Positions 1 to 12,735 of a DNA stretch of 64,000 nucleotides are shown one piece after another; position 1 is the first letter of the stretch, and each line of letters opens with the position of its first letter. The translations under genes and the position numbers were made by a program. The stretch covers positions 258,665,736 to 258,729,735 of the forward strand of contig OY294067.1 of the NCBI GenBank assembly GCA_958510875.1, written 5' to 3'. The notes beneath the pieces were generated by a model. That model saw only the letters and a program-made list of their open reading frames with translations, had not been told where the DNA came from and searched no databases. The DNA comes from Endomychus coccineus. Taxonomy: Eukaryota > Arthropoda > Insecta > Coleoptera > Endomychidae.

Positions 1-95
1 ACTCTGATGATGACTACTTGGTAGCTGAAACATGCTCAGTACTTCAAACGTATTTTTATTGAATAAGTGTGATTGATCTTATTTATAAATTTTGA
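1..95 (+). repeat. Hammerhead-like dispersed repeat, copy 1 (cut by window edge)
   Basis: The sequence at 4-30 reads CTGATGA, a stem-loop, then GAAA. It is one of five copies of the same repeat in the window (others near 50804, 53832, 54116 and 61617). The stem pairs CTAC with GTAG around a short loop. Downstream, the run ending in a GAATAAGTGTG-like motif matches the GGATAAGGGTG tail of the other copies. The CUGANGA and GAAA boxes are those of a hammerhead ribozyme core, but the stem II base next to the core is mispaired, so catalysis is not assured. Confidence 0.55.
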
Positions 96-2318
96 ATTAA
101 CTCATAGTATGTTCAGTTTAGTTTAAATACTATTGACTTTTTGTCAATACCAACTTCTAAAAACTAAAAAGCACTATTAGAAATACTTTGTGTAAGATTG
201 AATTTACTCACAAAGAAAATGATCTTCAGAATACTACACAGGATGTAACAGGTTCACTTTTTTGTATTTTTTAAGATAAATATTTCAAACTTGACATGTT
301 AAAATATTATCAAACGTCACTTTTCGATAAACCGAAGAAGTTTTTTCCCCTTCCGGTATCGCCGAAAGTGATATCAACTTCCTATCTCTAAGTTTTTGGA
401 ATGTACACAATTTTCTGAATCCAATGATATTACATAAGTGACATTCCAATAATAAGAAGTTTTTTGAAATCTATCCTATTTTTCAATCTAGAAAGCCTTG
501 ATCGTACTGGACAAACTAGAAACGAACGTAGCCGCGCTAGAAAAATTTGAGTCACCTCCAAAACATTCAACTAATCGACCTATGAACACAACATTTTCCA
601 AGAATTTTTGTTCAAAAAGTTTATTTTCGATTGTACCATAATGGATGTACCGAAGAATTCATAACAAAGCTGGTATTTTTCAAACAAATTTACTGTCAGG
701 ACGGCCAAGAAAATCCGGATGTAGCAGTCACCAATTTGAGTGGATGCCAAACCGCTACCCTCGCTGCTCTCAACACTTCCTAAACCACAGCGCAGCACGA
801 GTTAATAATCTCTCAAACAGAGATAATTAAACCAACAGATGGACTTAACAGTTTGCAAATGATTTATTAGTTGATGTAAACGACACTTCGCGGTTCACTT
901 AAGTTGAATTTTCCGCCTTTGACGATTCGATTAAGTTGGGCATTGAATATGAGAATGAGCTCTTTACCGACGAAGAAGGCGCCAAAGAAGAAACATGCGT
1001 GTTAACATGCATATGAATTCATAGCATGCATGTCGAGCGCTCCACTAACAGAGAGTCGAGTACCGAAAAAGTTTGATATATTTGGCCACAGATTGAATTT
1101 CAAAATTTGGGCTTTGTCACGGCCTATATTTGTATCAAAATTTCAAAACGTTAATACAACAATGATAATGAATTGATAGAATATCCTAACTAAGATACAT
1201 TCCAGCCTCATGAAGAATCATCATTGTTAAACCCTGAACTAATCAAGATCCGTTACAACTCACCCAGGTAGTTCTCACACTACATTTCATTGCTTACGGT
1301 TGACCATGGATTGTATATTACTATAGAGTTGGATGAATGGAGATTCACGTTTTTTGAAATCGCTCAATAATGCCTACTTTCTCGGAGCAACTTCAAACCC
1401 CGAAATACGTTGAATCTAGTATTTTAGTCCGTTGTTATGCAAAAAACTTTCTCGTATCGTTTTTAGCCGACCTAGGCCGTCAAAATCGGTCCCCACCGAT
1501 TTTTTATATACCTACATTCCAGACAGTAAATAAATACACGCAAACAACCAACTCACATTATATTAGGAACATTTATTGAATATGTTATTATACATATGGA
1601 ACGTTTATTATTACTATATATGTATTTATAGTTATGTTGCAGTTTGTACAATTACTAAACATAGGCTGAACTCTACCTGAAAAATCATTCTCTTAGTCAC
1701 TTTCCCCCCTAACAGTCAGCGAAGTTATTCCTGTTTTTTTCTTCGACAGTAATACTAATAGTATTACTTCACTTCCCCCTCTAAATATTTTGTCTGCTAT
1801 TTCTACTTTATTTGTAAAAGATCCCTTCATATATCCTTCGGCAACAGTTGAAGATTTCGATCATGCACCTTTAAAGCAATTGAATCTGCCACAGCGTTGC
1901 CTAAAATTGTCGCAGAGAACCGACAGAACCAATGTGCAGATGGCAAATTAAAAAATTTTGCGACAATTTGAGGCATTTTGCCAAACTGATGTACTCCCAC
2001 TACTTGCCTGCAACCTTTCCCATTCGAATATTTGAAGAAACTTTCAAAATTTTCTGGACGACATATATTCTATACAATGGCATATGAGTTTAGTTTATAA
2101 CAAATGATCTTAGTTTGTTGGTTTCATTATCGGGTATTTTAATCAGAAGCTTAGATCCAAAATCTTCTTGTCATTCAAATTTAATTGATATAGTTCATCA
2201 TTGCGACATGCACCGGCACGACCAAATATTGAGGCAGCCCAAAAAGTAAAGACTACATAAATATGTAGGTAATTTAAAACTCTCATATTCTGAACGTACC
2301 TTATTCATCAAGTATATA
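96..2318. other. AT-rich stretch without supported genes
   Basis: Only short ORFs under 72 codons occur, with no recognisable domain. A short hairpin lies at 1898-1975, where TGCCTAAAATTGTCGCA faces its near-exact reverse complement (one mismatch) across about 40 bases. No further repeat or RNA gene was seen. Confidence 0.5.
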
Positions 2319-3261
2319 CCGGGATATCAAAAATTATCTTGGTCAAGGGTGGTTGTGGAATCTAAATCGTGTGTCTTACTTTACGTTTGAAATAATTATG
2401 TCATAATTAATTTGAAGTTTCTAAAAGTGCGAAATTTCGCAATTTTATACGAATATTGTAACACTCAGAAGTCTTTAGAGCTTTAGACTCCGGGATTTTC
2501 ACGTGGCCTATCGAAATTAGAAGGTTCGAATTATTTAAAACATAATTGCATGAACACCAGACGTCCTATGTAATTACCTACAAACGAAATCATTTTGACA
2601 TATGCCTCGAGGAGCTCGCTGCGCGTAAGTTAGAGTTTATATATTTTACCTCGGTTTTGTTAATTTGGGGCGGTTTCTTGCCCCAAGCGACCGGCGCCAG
2701 TTGTGATAAAGTATTTTTGGATATGGGCCGCTAGTTTCTACCCGCTTCGTGTATATTTTAGTCGCGAGAAAATTCCCTTTGGTACGTCGCACGTTAGACG
2801 CGCGTAGCTGAGATCTGAGAATAGCTCAAACTGTTTTAATTGAATTTTCCTATTTAATGGACATTTATCGAAAAAAAGAAGGGCCGTCGGGCACGGTCCG
2901 ATACTAAATCTAACTACATGGAGCGAAAACGGCACGCGAAAAGTCGTCGTTAAACCATATTAGGTACAACCAGTTTGCACTTTTCTAACTCGCGTGCTAC
3001 GGGCTTCTCACGTGAACGTCATTCGATATACGGAAAATAAACTATTTCAAAACAGTTTTTGACCCGGATTGTGACTATCACGACCTCTGAAAAGGTTCAT
3101 AGTAGTTCATCATTGTCTTACAACAGAAATAAATAGGTATGAAATTTGTAGGTTATTGATGATGTCAGTGTGACAGTGACATAAATATTTCAAACGTAAA
3201 TTAAGACACACGTTCTAGATTCCACAACCACCCTTCACCAAGATAATTCTTGATATCCTGG
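2319..3261. mobile_element. TA-flanked inverted-repeat DNA element (family M1), complete copy
   Basis: The element begins CCGGGATATCAAAAATTATC after a TA and ends with the matching reverse complement before a TA, so a TA target-site duplication is visible. The inverted arms are about 85 bases, through the TGTGTCTTACTTTACGTTTG motif. Length is 943 bp. TA duplication points to the Tc1/mariner superfamily, but no transposase is encoded, so this is a non-autonomous (MITE-like) element. Another copy is at 60701-61616 and a shorter relative is at 32389-32996. A 62-codon ORF at 2546-2734 recurs in the second copy, but nine replaced residues against two silent codon changes argue that it is not protein coding. 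Confidence 0.85.
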
Positions 3262-3384
3262 TAAATCTGGTGCTTGAGTGATAAACGTTTCAATTTGTAC
3301 ATCTGACAAAACTTTTGACTTCTTCGGTTTGTAATTGTCACTTTGACGTTTCAGGAAAGCACGTTATTTCGAATATTTTGTAAT

Positions 3385-3680
3385 ATCAGTTTCTTTTTTT
3401 GTACTAAGTGTAGCTATCAGCATGGAGTAATTTGACTATAACGTAGATGCCTTCAACTTCGTAGATGAATCGGAAAAGTATGCAATCATGATATTTTCAG
3501 ATCGGGAGGTCGTCTCTTTTTCTTGGCAATAATATATAAAACGTTTGTAAGCGCATTCATGTTTTGCCTTGGATTTATTTGGCAATAAATTCAAGACATT
3601 TTCAGCATTTACTAACACAGGTGGTGTCCCCCACACCTGGACATCATCATCACTGTCTATTTTGAATATTTTTAAATATT
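3385..3680 (-). pseudogene. Tyrosine-recombinase (Crypton-type) N-terminal relic
   Basis: On the minus strand a frame runs from an acidic stretch (IDSDDDVQ, near 3660) through NLLPNKSKAKHECAYKRF and SENIMIAYFSD to STL at 3436. It continues past an in-frame stop into SNYSMLIATL near 3395. The helix-rich layout (LP.KSK..YE..Y..F..W, then SEN...AYF, then STLW..YSML) matches the N-terminal SAM-like, core-binding part of Crypton-type tyrosine recombinases known from insect genomes. The expected W after STL has become a stop codon. The catalytic domain with its R-H-R-Y residues is absent, so this is a dead fragment. It lies 120 bases from an inverted-repeat element. The family call is from memory of the motif pattern. 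Confidence 0.5.
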
Positions 3681-6600
3681 TTTGAGTTACAAATAGGTAT
3701 TAAACCGAAATAAGTAGTGAATCTCTGACTTTTGTCAACAATAAACAAACAGTGATTGTCAAGGAAAAGATTTTATACGCAATAAGATGGTAATCAAAAA
3801 TTGTAATGCATTTATAAAAATTCCTTGATTTTTGATAATGTTGATTGCGATTTCAGATAAAATAGTATATGTACTATGTACCTCGTAGTAAAATCACATT
3901 TCCAGACTTCACATTGCCGTCCGGGAATGTATTGCTTTTACTACTAGATACGCAATGTACTATTGCATATTAATTTCATATCCTGTAGATAATGTGCAAT
4001 ACTCTGAGAACAGATTATACAATAGATGTTGCTTGTATATATTGCTGCGGTACGGACTAGGTACTAGATAGTACTGTACATATAGTTAATGTTGTGTGAA
4101 TCTTCAAATACAGGAATTCATCTTTCATATAACTCCGTTATATGAAACCCATTTCAAGTTGAAGTGTACAAAAAATAAAGTAGAACACGAAATTGCGATG
4201 TTTCAGATAGCTTTCCAGTATGAAGTCGACGGAGGCACTTGGTGGAAAACGCGACAAGAGAAACGGGAGCAATAAAACGTGTGCGATACGAGAAAGGTGC
4301 TCGCTAGAAATATGAGATAAGAGCTGAACGAGAAACTGACAGATATTGTATACCGAATGGAGGAAACGCACATATTCCAATACGAAATTAATGCTTTTTC
4401 TAACTCCAGCCTCACAAGCTCTTTTGATTACTTTCGTCGTCAAGTGTCATTTTCTTATTCTTCCTAAAATTCACTACAGATCACCTACTCTGAGCCTGCT
4501 TTATTTGCTATTACTCCGAATGAGTAGAATTTAATAATGCGAGATTTCTTATTGCTTCTATATTCCAATTTCATAACTATTCGAATATATATTATCTAGT
4601 AAGAGAAATTCTCGTTCAGCTTTTATTAAATACCTTCATTATTGAGCAGCGTTCTTTTCATGTCATTACCTTCAATTTTACTATGTAGAATTCATATCTA
4701 GGACTCTATTTCAGTGAAGTTGGCATAACTAACGAAACTATTTTGGTTAGAAACTTGGCCTGTTTGTTAAATTTCTTTAAATCTTGCTTTTCGAATCATC
4801 CTATAAGTTACATTTGACGATATGTTCCTACAAAATGCCCCGTAATCATTTATTATTTCCACCAAGTTGATATAATATTTATAAACTGGCCTGTGAATTT
4901 GGAAGGCTCTATGCTTATACCAAATTAAAGTATAACCTGTATAACATACTCATTGAATTACTCAACGGCTACTTTAAGATTTTGACGTTCAAAATTTGTA
5001 GAAAAGAGTGCTTTCAAATTCAAAGGATATCCAAATTGTTACATATTTCCATGTTCCAGTTCACGAATTTTATTAAATCACAAAAAGAGGCAATGTTCTC
5101 GTCTCCCGAGTCAAAATTGGGATAATGCATAATATGATTGGGCGTGGAATTCAGGCAATTGTTCCTTATACATTTGAGAATGTGAACCGACTCGAATGGA
5201 TAGAATAATGTTCTTGAATTATCAACTGGATAAGGTTACACGAAATTTAACTCGTTATGTTCAGAAAAATTGTGTATGGCTTCGCTATTGAGTGCATTAT
5301 TTCCACTCATACAGAGCCTTTTGTATCCAATTTGTTCTAATTTTCAAATAATTGACAAAATTTACAGGTCGTGCTGTACCACCACGTGAAACTTGTTCTG
5401 TTATTGTTGTTACAATGAAAGCTTTCACAGGGACAGCTGATATCCATTGTTTCCGTTGTTCATTATCTTCAAGAAATCTGAACATTTGAACTTTTGGCCT
5501 ATTGTTGTAATTTTCCATTCAGTCAGGAGCACAATATTACCATGAGTTTTTAGCTTACAAATGTCTGTGAACTGTACATGATGAAAAAACACGCTTATAC
5601 ACAGGTAAAAATAGGTTCCAATCACGTGAGGACACCTTGGGAACAAGTGCAACATATAAATTTCTACAAGGGATAGATAACATCTTGTTAAATTGTAATA
5701 TTGATATCACCTGTCACAGTCATACCGACTACACGTCTTTAAAACAGAACAATACTGTAAGCTCCGTACGCCTCTTGTCGATGACGTCCTGACTTTATAC
5801 TCCGCGTTCAGGTCTAGTATTATTTGGTTTATTAGTTATGCTCACCCAGGTAGCAACACTAGATACATTCCGCAATAACGTTTAGTTGGGATCGACAGAA
5901 ATATGTTTTCAAGTTTCTGACAATGATTGTCCTTAGTTGTTTATCCGTCATTCATTTGAGTTGTGAGGTAGTAATTATATTTTTTCAATTCCATGTAGTT
6001 AAATGCAACATCAATAGTTTATCTAAGATATATTATTGTTTTTTCTATAGTAAGTGGGACCGGATGGTACGTTTGAACCACATCCTCTCTCACAATTAAT
6101 TTTTATAATCTTTTAAATTAATTTATTTGTTTTCAGATAATAAGTGCCTTTTTATAACAAACAGTATGAAAATACTAAAAGAAAAAATACTTCATCACGC
6201 AACACATTGCCAATGTTTCAGAAGATGTTGGAAAATGAATGTCATGAAAGATGAAGAAATTTATCAGGAAGGAAGCATGTATAAGTCTACTGAGATATTT
6301 TCACTAGAGGATCAGAAGCTATTGGTTTATTTAAACTAGAATGCAACAAAATGCACAATGACCTCAGCTTTGAGATTTACCAGTTATGCAATAGCAATTG
6401 GTACCAGAAAGTTTGAACAAAAATAAATCTACTGGATTTGATAAGGAGATTAAAGGATTAAAGAGCTCAAGAACCCCAGGAGCGACGAGCCTTTCCAGGG
6501 CCACAAGTTCCAATAGAAATTAAGTGGAAGATTTCTTGAACAATAATTCAAGAGGGAGGAGATAATAATTCGGTTTCGAAACACATGTACCACTGCGCAG

Positions 6601-8726
6601 GAGGTTCACAAAGTGACCTTAATTGGTCAAGTAGCGTTAGGTGACAGCAGAACCCTTGTGACGGCCTGTTTTGCTGTGAACCTTTCACAATCATTTTTCA
6701 ATCTCCTATACGTCAAATTTGATTAAATCCAGTGTTTGTCGAAAATGGCCCAGTAGAATCAGGAGGGCGATTCATGTCCAAGTGGCTGGATGACTTTGTA
6801 AAGTTCACTTTATAAAATATTCTCATGAATCAAAATAAAGCCAGTACTTGTTCCTGAAATTAAAATTTTTGGGACTTTTTGAATAAAATGTTTGATTCCT
6901 CCTTTACTCCACTCACTAAACGTAGACTATGATAAGGGAAGTGCGTAGTAATGAAAATATCGGTTTTGATACTTTTTGAATCGATTTAGATTATTTTTGA
7001 GATTATGTGTATGCGTAACCCACTATGGAGAAGATTGCACCATACCAATTGCTCGTATGGATTTGAAAATGTGCAAATCGCATTTATTATTCGACATATC
7101 GATAAGCGATGTGGATTCTGGAATGAGGGATGCGATGCGAGAAATTACTTCGTTATCCTTCAAGCGCTGCTTCACGACCGTACAAATGAACTCAGTAATT
7201 TTATTTGAAGCGAAACTTATGCCAACCAGTCTAAATGAAGTAGGTACTATATAATTTTGTGTTTCATACCCAAGACTACTATAATACCTAAGTCGCAAAA
7301 ATCGTTCCCTCATACCTTGGTTAAGACTAGGAGAATAGCTCCTCAATTTGTCAATTGTCATGATTCGGCAATATGCTAATTTCCCTCATCGTTTAAACTT
7401 GCAATACGCACCCTCGTAATAAAATGACTTTTCCGTACGTCACATGTCGGCAAGAAATCACCATACACCAGAAACATCGAATTTGGAAACATTAGCTATT
7501 TTATTTTGTCGAATGAAAATAAAAGCTATAAAACATTAATTTAATGATAAAAATCGAGACTGGAGGCGTCGTCTAGACATATCTCGTTTTGTCTCGACTG
7601 GCGAGACCACACGAGATCTGGCAAGACAAGACTCAAATTTTGTCTCGTCTTGACGGTATCACTATATCAATCAATTGGTTTTCAATAATGAAGTTGGAAC
7701 GGGTAAATTCCTATAATTATAAATAAGTTGTTTACTTCGCATTTATATGTAAACAGTGAAGGGAGTATCGAACCTATTCAATTGCTGTTGTCGACTCAAT
7801 AAGCTGAAATCAATATTTTCCAATCATATAATATTATAACAAGGAAATCAATTTCAAGAATGAACTGAGATGCCTTTGATTCGTGGATGACACAATTTTC
7901 TTTTGAATCTCTGAAGCTCCAGTTTCCGAGTAAAATACATTTTACAGTTTCATTATATACTAATTATTAATCATTATTGTTGAATATCACAATAATTCAA
8001 AATAAAACATAATTTCACAGGATTTTCCAAAGTCAGGAGAACATTAAAATTTGACTTGAAGTAAAGTCGTTTTGTTATTCACTTTCACATTCCAGAAAAT
8101 ACGGGAAACTTATTCCGGTGAAATATTCCCCGAACTTGAAGCATAAATAATGCATTAGTCAAATAGACGTTGGGAGCGTCGTGATTGGAAGTGGAGGTTC
8201 AAAGACGCCCCTCAAGAAGAAGATATCCACATGATTCCCCATACGCGTACGCGCACACACATATCTCAGCGCATCCGCACTTTCGTTACATAAAAACCTG
8301 AACTAAGATAAAAATTGTATAGCTCCACCCACACATGTGTTGGATTCACTTAGAACATTCTTCAATAAGAAACTTGGATGAAAGAATTGCAGTTGACATT
8401 GCTCTAAACGCCATTAATTAATCAAGGCTGAACACATAACAGTATTAATGTTGTCATATACCTACATATTAGTTCTATGATTTTTATAGAATATAGCTGC
8501 TTACGCAATTTGAGAATAATGTGTTATGAACAAGAGCTGGAATTGGAACATTCAATGAATGTATAACAAAAATAACTGAGGTTACAATAGGCACATAAGT
8601 GATCATTTCAATTTAGCTTATTTTCATATTAGCAGAGATCTTTTAAGTAGTGTTTGGTGACTCTAAAACTTTATGAGGGAATATTTTTAACATGTTCTAT
8701 CAATAAGCGAAGCAAAGGTCTAAGAG
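3681..8726. other. Intergenic or intronic DNA, few readable features
   Basis: No supported gene is seen in these 5 kb. ORFs near 4138-4443, 5297-5655, 6127-6339 and 6976-7361 are short, overlap on both strands and lack clear domains. The segment at 7000-7080 resembles 25015-25105 (shared GCGTAA-CCACT-TGGAG and GTCGTATA-ATTT words) and is probably an unclassified dispersed repeat. A cluster of GAGAC/GTCTC words on both strands lies at 7555-7670. Confidence 0.4.
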
Positions 8727-9095
8727 TCACTTTTTTTCAATGATTTTGACATCTAAACCAAAATACTTTACACTATTTTCTATCTTAAATAATGTTTCCT
8801 GGGACATTTTACATAAACATAACGCGGGGCAATTGCGATTCAATACTAATGTTCGTACTTTCGTCAACTTGCCTGAAGAAATTACATGGTGAATTGTCAT
8901 ATTCAACACAAAACTATTAAGATGAGTCATGTCGTTTTGAATTGATTTTGAAGTGCCGGGGAAAACAAATTTGGTATCAATATCTTTCTCTGAGAAACTA
9001 CGTGAATGAATATCGCCTTCACTAATTGAAGTGACGAGTTTTTGGAAATCACGTCGATCCAAAGAATAATTCTGAGGTACTAAGGCTAAACCCAA
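8727..9095 (-). CDS. Hypothetical ORF, 122 codons, possible exon
   Basis: This is the longest undamaged ORF in the first 18 kb. The frame is open further upstream to a stop near 9135 and contains no ATG at its 5' end, the first codon here being TTG. It may therefore be an exon rather than a complete gene. A T-rich tract ending in TTTAG at about 9083 (minus strand) could act as a splice acceptor. The product is mixed polar and hydrophobic, with a CPALCLCKM cysteine cluster towards the C-terminus and a lysine-rich end. No family is recognised. It lies 350 bases downstream, on the same strand, of a decayed transposase-like frame and could belong to the same old element. Chance openness cannot be excluded. 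Confidence 0.25.
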   Translation of the reverse strand: MGLALVPQNYSLDRRDFQKLVTSISEGDIHSRSFSEKDIDTKFVFPGTSKSIQNDMTHLNSFVLNMTIHHVISSGKLTKVRTLVLNRNCPALCLCKMSQETLFKIENSVKYFGLDVKIIEKK

Positions 9096-9450
9096 TATAT
9101 ATGTTAAAAAAGGTAATTTTTCAGAAGACGCTCATTTAAGTTCGCGGAATCACCGAAATTAAGATTTTATTCAGATTAACGCAACAAGGTCACTGTAAAA
9201 TTTTCCTGGATAACGGAAATATTTGGTTAATTATGACATACTTCATTTTGCCTCCCTCAGTGTGATTTAGAATATTGACATCACTTATAACCTCTATGTC
9301 GTCTTTTTCTTCTGCTTTTTTGTAGGGCACCTTACTTCAATGAAAGTAGTACATACCTATGGACTTATTACATCTTGGGAGGTTAATAATTTTACATGAA
9401 AAACACAGTTAATGTTCTACTCTTTATTCAGCAAATTAGAAACTCAATAC

Positions 9451-10005
9451 CGTCATTTGTTTTCATCACAATGATCTTCTGGTAATTCTGATACTTTGGC
9501 TCTAGTTTCCAGATGTCGGTAACAACTGTGACAGTCAGAATGAATCAGTGGAAGAAGAGTGAGTAAGTCCTTTTTCCTCAGGGGTTTGATTGGCAGTGTC
9601 CATCATAACATGTCGTCAATAATGATGTCGGAAGTTTCCCCCGTTTCAATGGTCTCAAATGGAGTACACAGAAATTTTCATCATCAAGTGAAGTTTTTAA
9701 TTGTATCAGCCCGAATGTTTTCCCATAGCTGATCCATTTCATTTCGCCAGTTCACTCTCGTACCTGCCGTGTCAGTAGTCCTTCGAGTCGCATAATCCTG
9801 AACGAGTTTTGAAAATGAAAAGAGGTGGTCCTAAGTCATTTCATGAACCTGGTTCGGATATATTGGAACCATTATCGGGGGATCACTTTCGAACAGACTT
9901 CAATTTTTCTTAAAACGAAGTGAGCAATCTCTTCAGACTCTCTTTTTCCGACTGCTTCGTGCCACATGTAGTAGCTAGTGGTATTCCGTCTAAAATTTAC
10001 TGCAT
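9451..10005 (-). pseudogene. Decayed transposase-like coding remnant
   Basis: Two long minus-strand stretches read as protein. The 5' part, about 10000-9860, gives RRNTTSYYMWHEAVGKRES and continues to a stop. After a frame change the 3' part, about 9810-9455, gives KLVQDYATRRTTDTAGTRVNW and LLTLLPLIHSDCHSCYRHL in one frame broken only by a TGA cluster and one more TGA. The W-E-x(4)-RxS-EE pattern is one seen in uncharacterised DDE-type transposase-like proteins of insects. No catalytic triad can be assigned. The single-frame persistence with a few stops indicates a once functional gene now dead. Family and superfamily remain open. Confidence 0.4.
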
Positions 10006-10570
10006 TTCAATACCATAACACGTATGCGTTTTTGGAGAAATTAGAATTGATGAAAAAATGATCATTAATGTTTTATCTATGAGCCACAAGTTCTTGAATT
10101 GTTTGAAAAAACGTCCTTCCCACCTCTCCTCATTTTCAAACAAAATATTTAGTCTTGGAATAACCATGTTAGGACAAAAAGTTCATTTTAACATGGCAAA
10201 CAACTTCAAAGTATACAATTATATTTTTTCCAAAATTAGTCATTTTCATTTCTCGCAAGGGATTAATTTTTTTGCAAAATGATGAGGGTAAAAAAGTTTA
10301 TTTCGATTCCAAAAATATAATTTGTTTAATTTTCAAAAGCTTTCACAGTTTTATAACCTCAAACCGTTTTTGGGCAATAAATCGACATAAAATAAAGAGC
10401 ACTGTTTCGTACGCCCTAAATAGTATCCTGGATACCATAATAAATCTACTCACCAAGTTTCTACAAAATCTGAATACATCGCGACAATTGGAAGGGTAAA
10501 TGCGTCATTAACTGGACTAATATGATTCATACAATTCAAGATTTGTTCAATTTAGTATTATATATTGTTA
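10006..10570. other. AT-rich stretch, no supported gene
   Basis: Two overlapping plus-strand ORFs of about 75 codons are AT-driven and show no domain. Nothing else was recognised before the element boundary. Confidence 0.4.
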
Positions 10571-11252
10571 GTCCAGTCGTCCTGCATTTGAAATACACTT
10601 AAAATGATATTTTTTCCACATCTCTATTTCATGATTAAAAATTATTAATTTTTTCTGGGACCTTGATTTTTCAATACAGTCCCATTTCCCCATTTTTCAT
10701 TTGAAATGCTTGAATTTTGAATATGTTATACAGGACATCAAATTCTTCAATTCGCATTCTGGTTTGACGGAGTTATAATAAAAAAAACATTTTTTCTAAG
10801 ATGGCAAATTTTGGCGCCAAAAAAAGAGATAGACAGAACTTCGTTCGAAAGTACACATAAAATACTACTATTGAGCAGAAAATGAAGTTCTCCGAGTGAA
10901 ATTTGTATTACGAAATTCAATTTTTATGTTACCGAAAAGAAAACAGAAAATGGGCCTTATATCAAGCCCAAATAACATAGATACTCACACTCATCGTCAT
11001 TCGACGCATTTTTCTTTTCTTCACAACTTAGCTCACTACTGTTTAGTCGATAAAATGTGTTGTTTTCCTTTAAATTGCCAAAAGCCACGGAAACGGCCAT
11101 TTTTGAGTCAAAAGTGGCCAATATCTCGGAACGCCATGGATCTACGATTTTTTAACCTCCATATTCGTGATCAGCGAGCCAAAAAACATAAATATCAATC
11201 ATAAAATAGAGATGTCGAAAAATTTTCAAATCAAATTGCAGGACGACTGGAC
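10571..11252. mobile_element. TA-flanked terminal-inverted-repeat element (family M2)
   Basis: The left end GTCCAGTCGTCCTGCATTTG follows a TA and the right end, reverse complemented, reads GTCCAGTCGTCCTGCAATTTG before a TA. This gives a TIR of about 20 bp and a TA target-site duplication over 682 bp. The superfamily is probably Tc1/mariner-like by duplication. An ORF of 102 codons at 10896-11204 lies inside but shows no transposase motif and is likely incidental. The word TTCGTGATCAGCGA near 11168 is shared with the inverted-repeat element at 48.9-50.5 kb. Confidence 0.75.
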
Positions 11253-12735
11253 TATGTAGCTGTACTAAATATTGACATAATCTTCATATATTTCTCCAAT
11301 CTGAAGCTCTCCAGCTGGAAATTTATGTTCATGGTGTCTAAATAAATTTAAATGATGATTTTTAATTTTGAATGAATTATTAGTTTGACATTTCAATCAG
11401 CAGTTTGATAACAAGAAAATTATATTTTAATTCGATTAAAATGAAATATTATAAATAATAAGCAATATTAATTTCAATATTTCTTAATTGATTCCAAATA
11501 ATAGACTGATGAAAGCTGCACTATATGAGCGGATCGAAAAAGGAATGCAAATGTTTGAAGTATTATTTTCACAGATACTATTTCCCTTTAGATTGAATCA
11601 AATATAATGTTGAAACCAGGTACGTGAATGTGGGTATTTAAATTATTTCATATGATCGTAAAGGGGTTAAAGTGAAAATGCAAATCATCTAAACATCCAT
11701 ACTATTTGGAAACATTGAACGCGTCGAGCATTACGAGCATAATATACCTAGCTACCGACTCTCTTTATTGAATTATGCAGATTATCGTCTCAATAGTAAA
11801 TGGTTGAATTTTCGTGAGAAAGATTTGTATTCAAATATTTGCACTGTAATAAAAAAGCCCGATAACCCCAGGGGGGAATTACACATGTAAATTATGTGCA
11901 TAATGTTGAAAGGATCTAGATTTCCTGCGTAGATGATGTGAAAATTCAACAATATTTGCCTACATATACGTATTTTAAATTCCATTAGGAAGTATACCTC
12001 AAATAAAATATCAACTTTCGATGATTGTTCGCGTGATAAATGAATTCAAAGTTCGCAGTAATGTATGCGCCAATTCTTTGCTAATATTCATATATCATGA
12101 TCATGGAGAGAAGTTTCCCAAGTTTATAAAGAGTCCATTAACGATATGCAGTCGACTGTAAAAAGTATCAAGTTTTTAATGCAGAGAGGCAAAGTATCTC
12201 GACGCTAGGCTAGGTAGTAAGTGAAGACATCGTTGCGAGATAAGAGAATTGTGCAAATATCGCTCTTTGTGCCGTGTAGAAATTACTGAATTATTTTATA
12301 TACCTACGGAATGATATTGCATTATTATGTTTCAGTTATGTTATTATTTGTTTCGAGCAGACTGATGACGTTAGAACTATATTAGTTTCCAGTGTCTACT
12401 CGTTCATAACGTTATAACATGACTGATTACTTTTTTCGTATGATTTTTAACCAATCAGAACGTCCAATTTATGAAAATGAATTGAAATGGAATATATTGA
12501 CATCTTCTTTGCTCTGAACTAACTTTTTCCAAACTTATAGACTTTCTATCTTAAAAGCTGTGATCATTTGACACCGTGACTTCCCTCACTCGTTAATGTT
12601 GTTTGAGTTAGATTTGGTAAAATACTTTCAATTATTTAACCAATTTCATATTGAAGATAAAGTAGTTTTATATTTAAATAGATCATAACATAAAATTTGT
12701 GTTTCATTATTTGAGAATTTGTTATTTTTTATATA
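11253..12735. other. Unannotated AT-rich DNA
   Basis: No ORF above 70 codons and no repeat were recognised. The segment 12030-12260 is slightly richer in GC and less repetitive than its surroundings but carries no interpretable motif. Confidence 0.4.

Noticed and set aside
2546..2734. ORF inside the M1 element, repeated at 60878-61066, as a possible conserved small protein
   Set aside because: Replacement changes outnumber silent ones nine to two, so there is no sign of protein constraint.
5297..5518. THAP-like text (MFRFLEDNEQRKQWISAV) on the minus strand
   Set aside because: It resembles the F-RFP...R-K-W part of a THAP domain, but no C-x2-4-C or C-x2-H could be found around it.
7023..7361. 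112-codon minus ORF overlapping plus ORFs
   Set aside because: Open on both strands at once, with no domain, and partly within a dispersed repeat.
7555..7670. Cluster of GAGAC/GTCTC words as an operator-type array
   Set aside because: Spacing is irregular and no partner gene is nearby; probably low-complexity drift of a repeat.
10896..11204. 102-codon ORF inside the M2 element as a transposase
   Set aside because: No DDE motif or helix-turn-helix; the element is only 682 bp.
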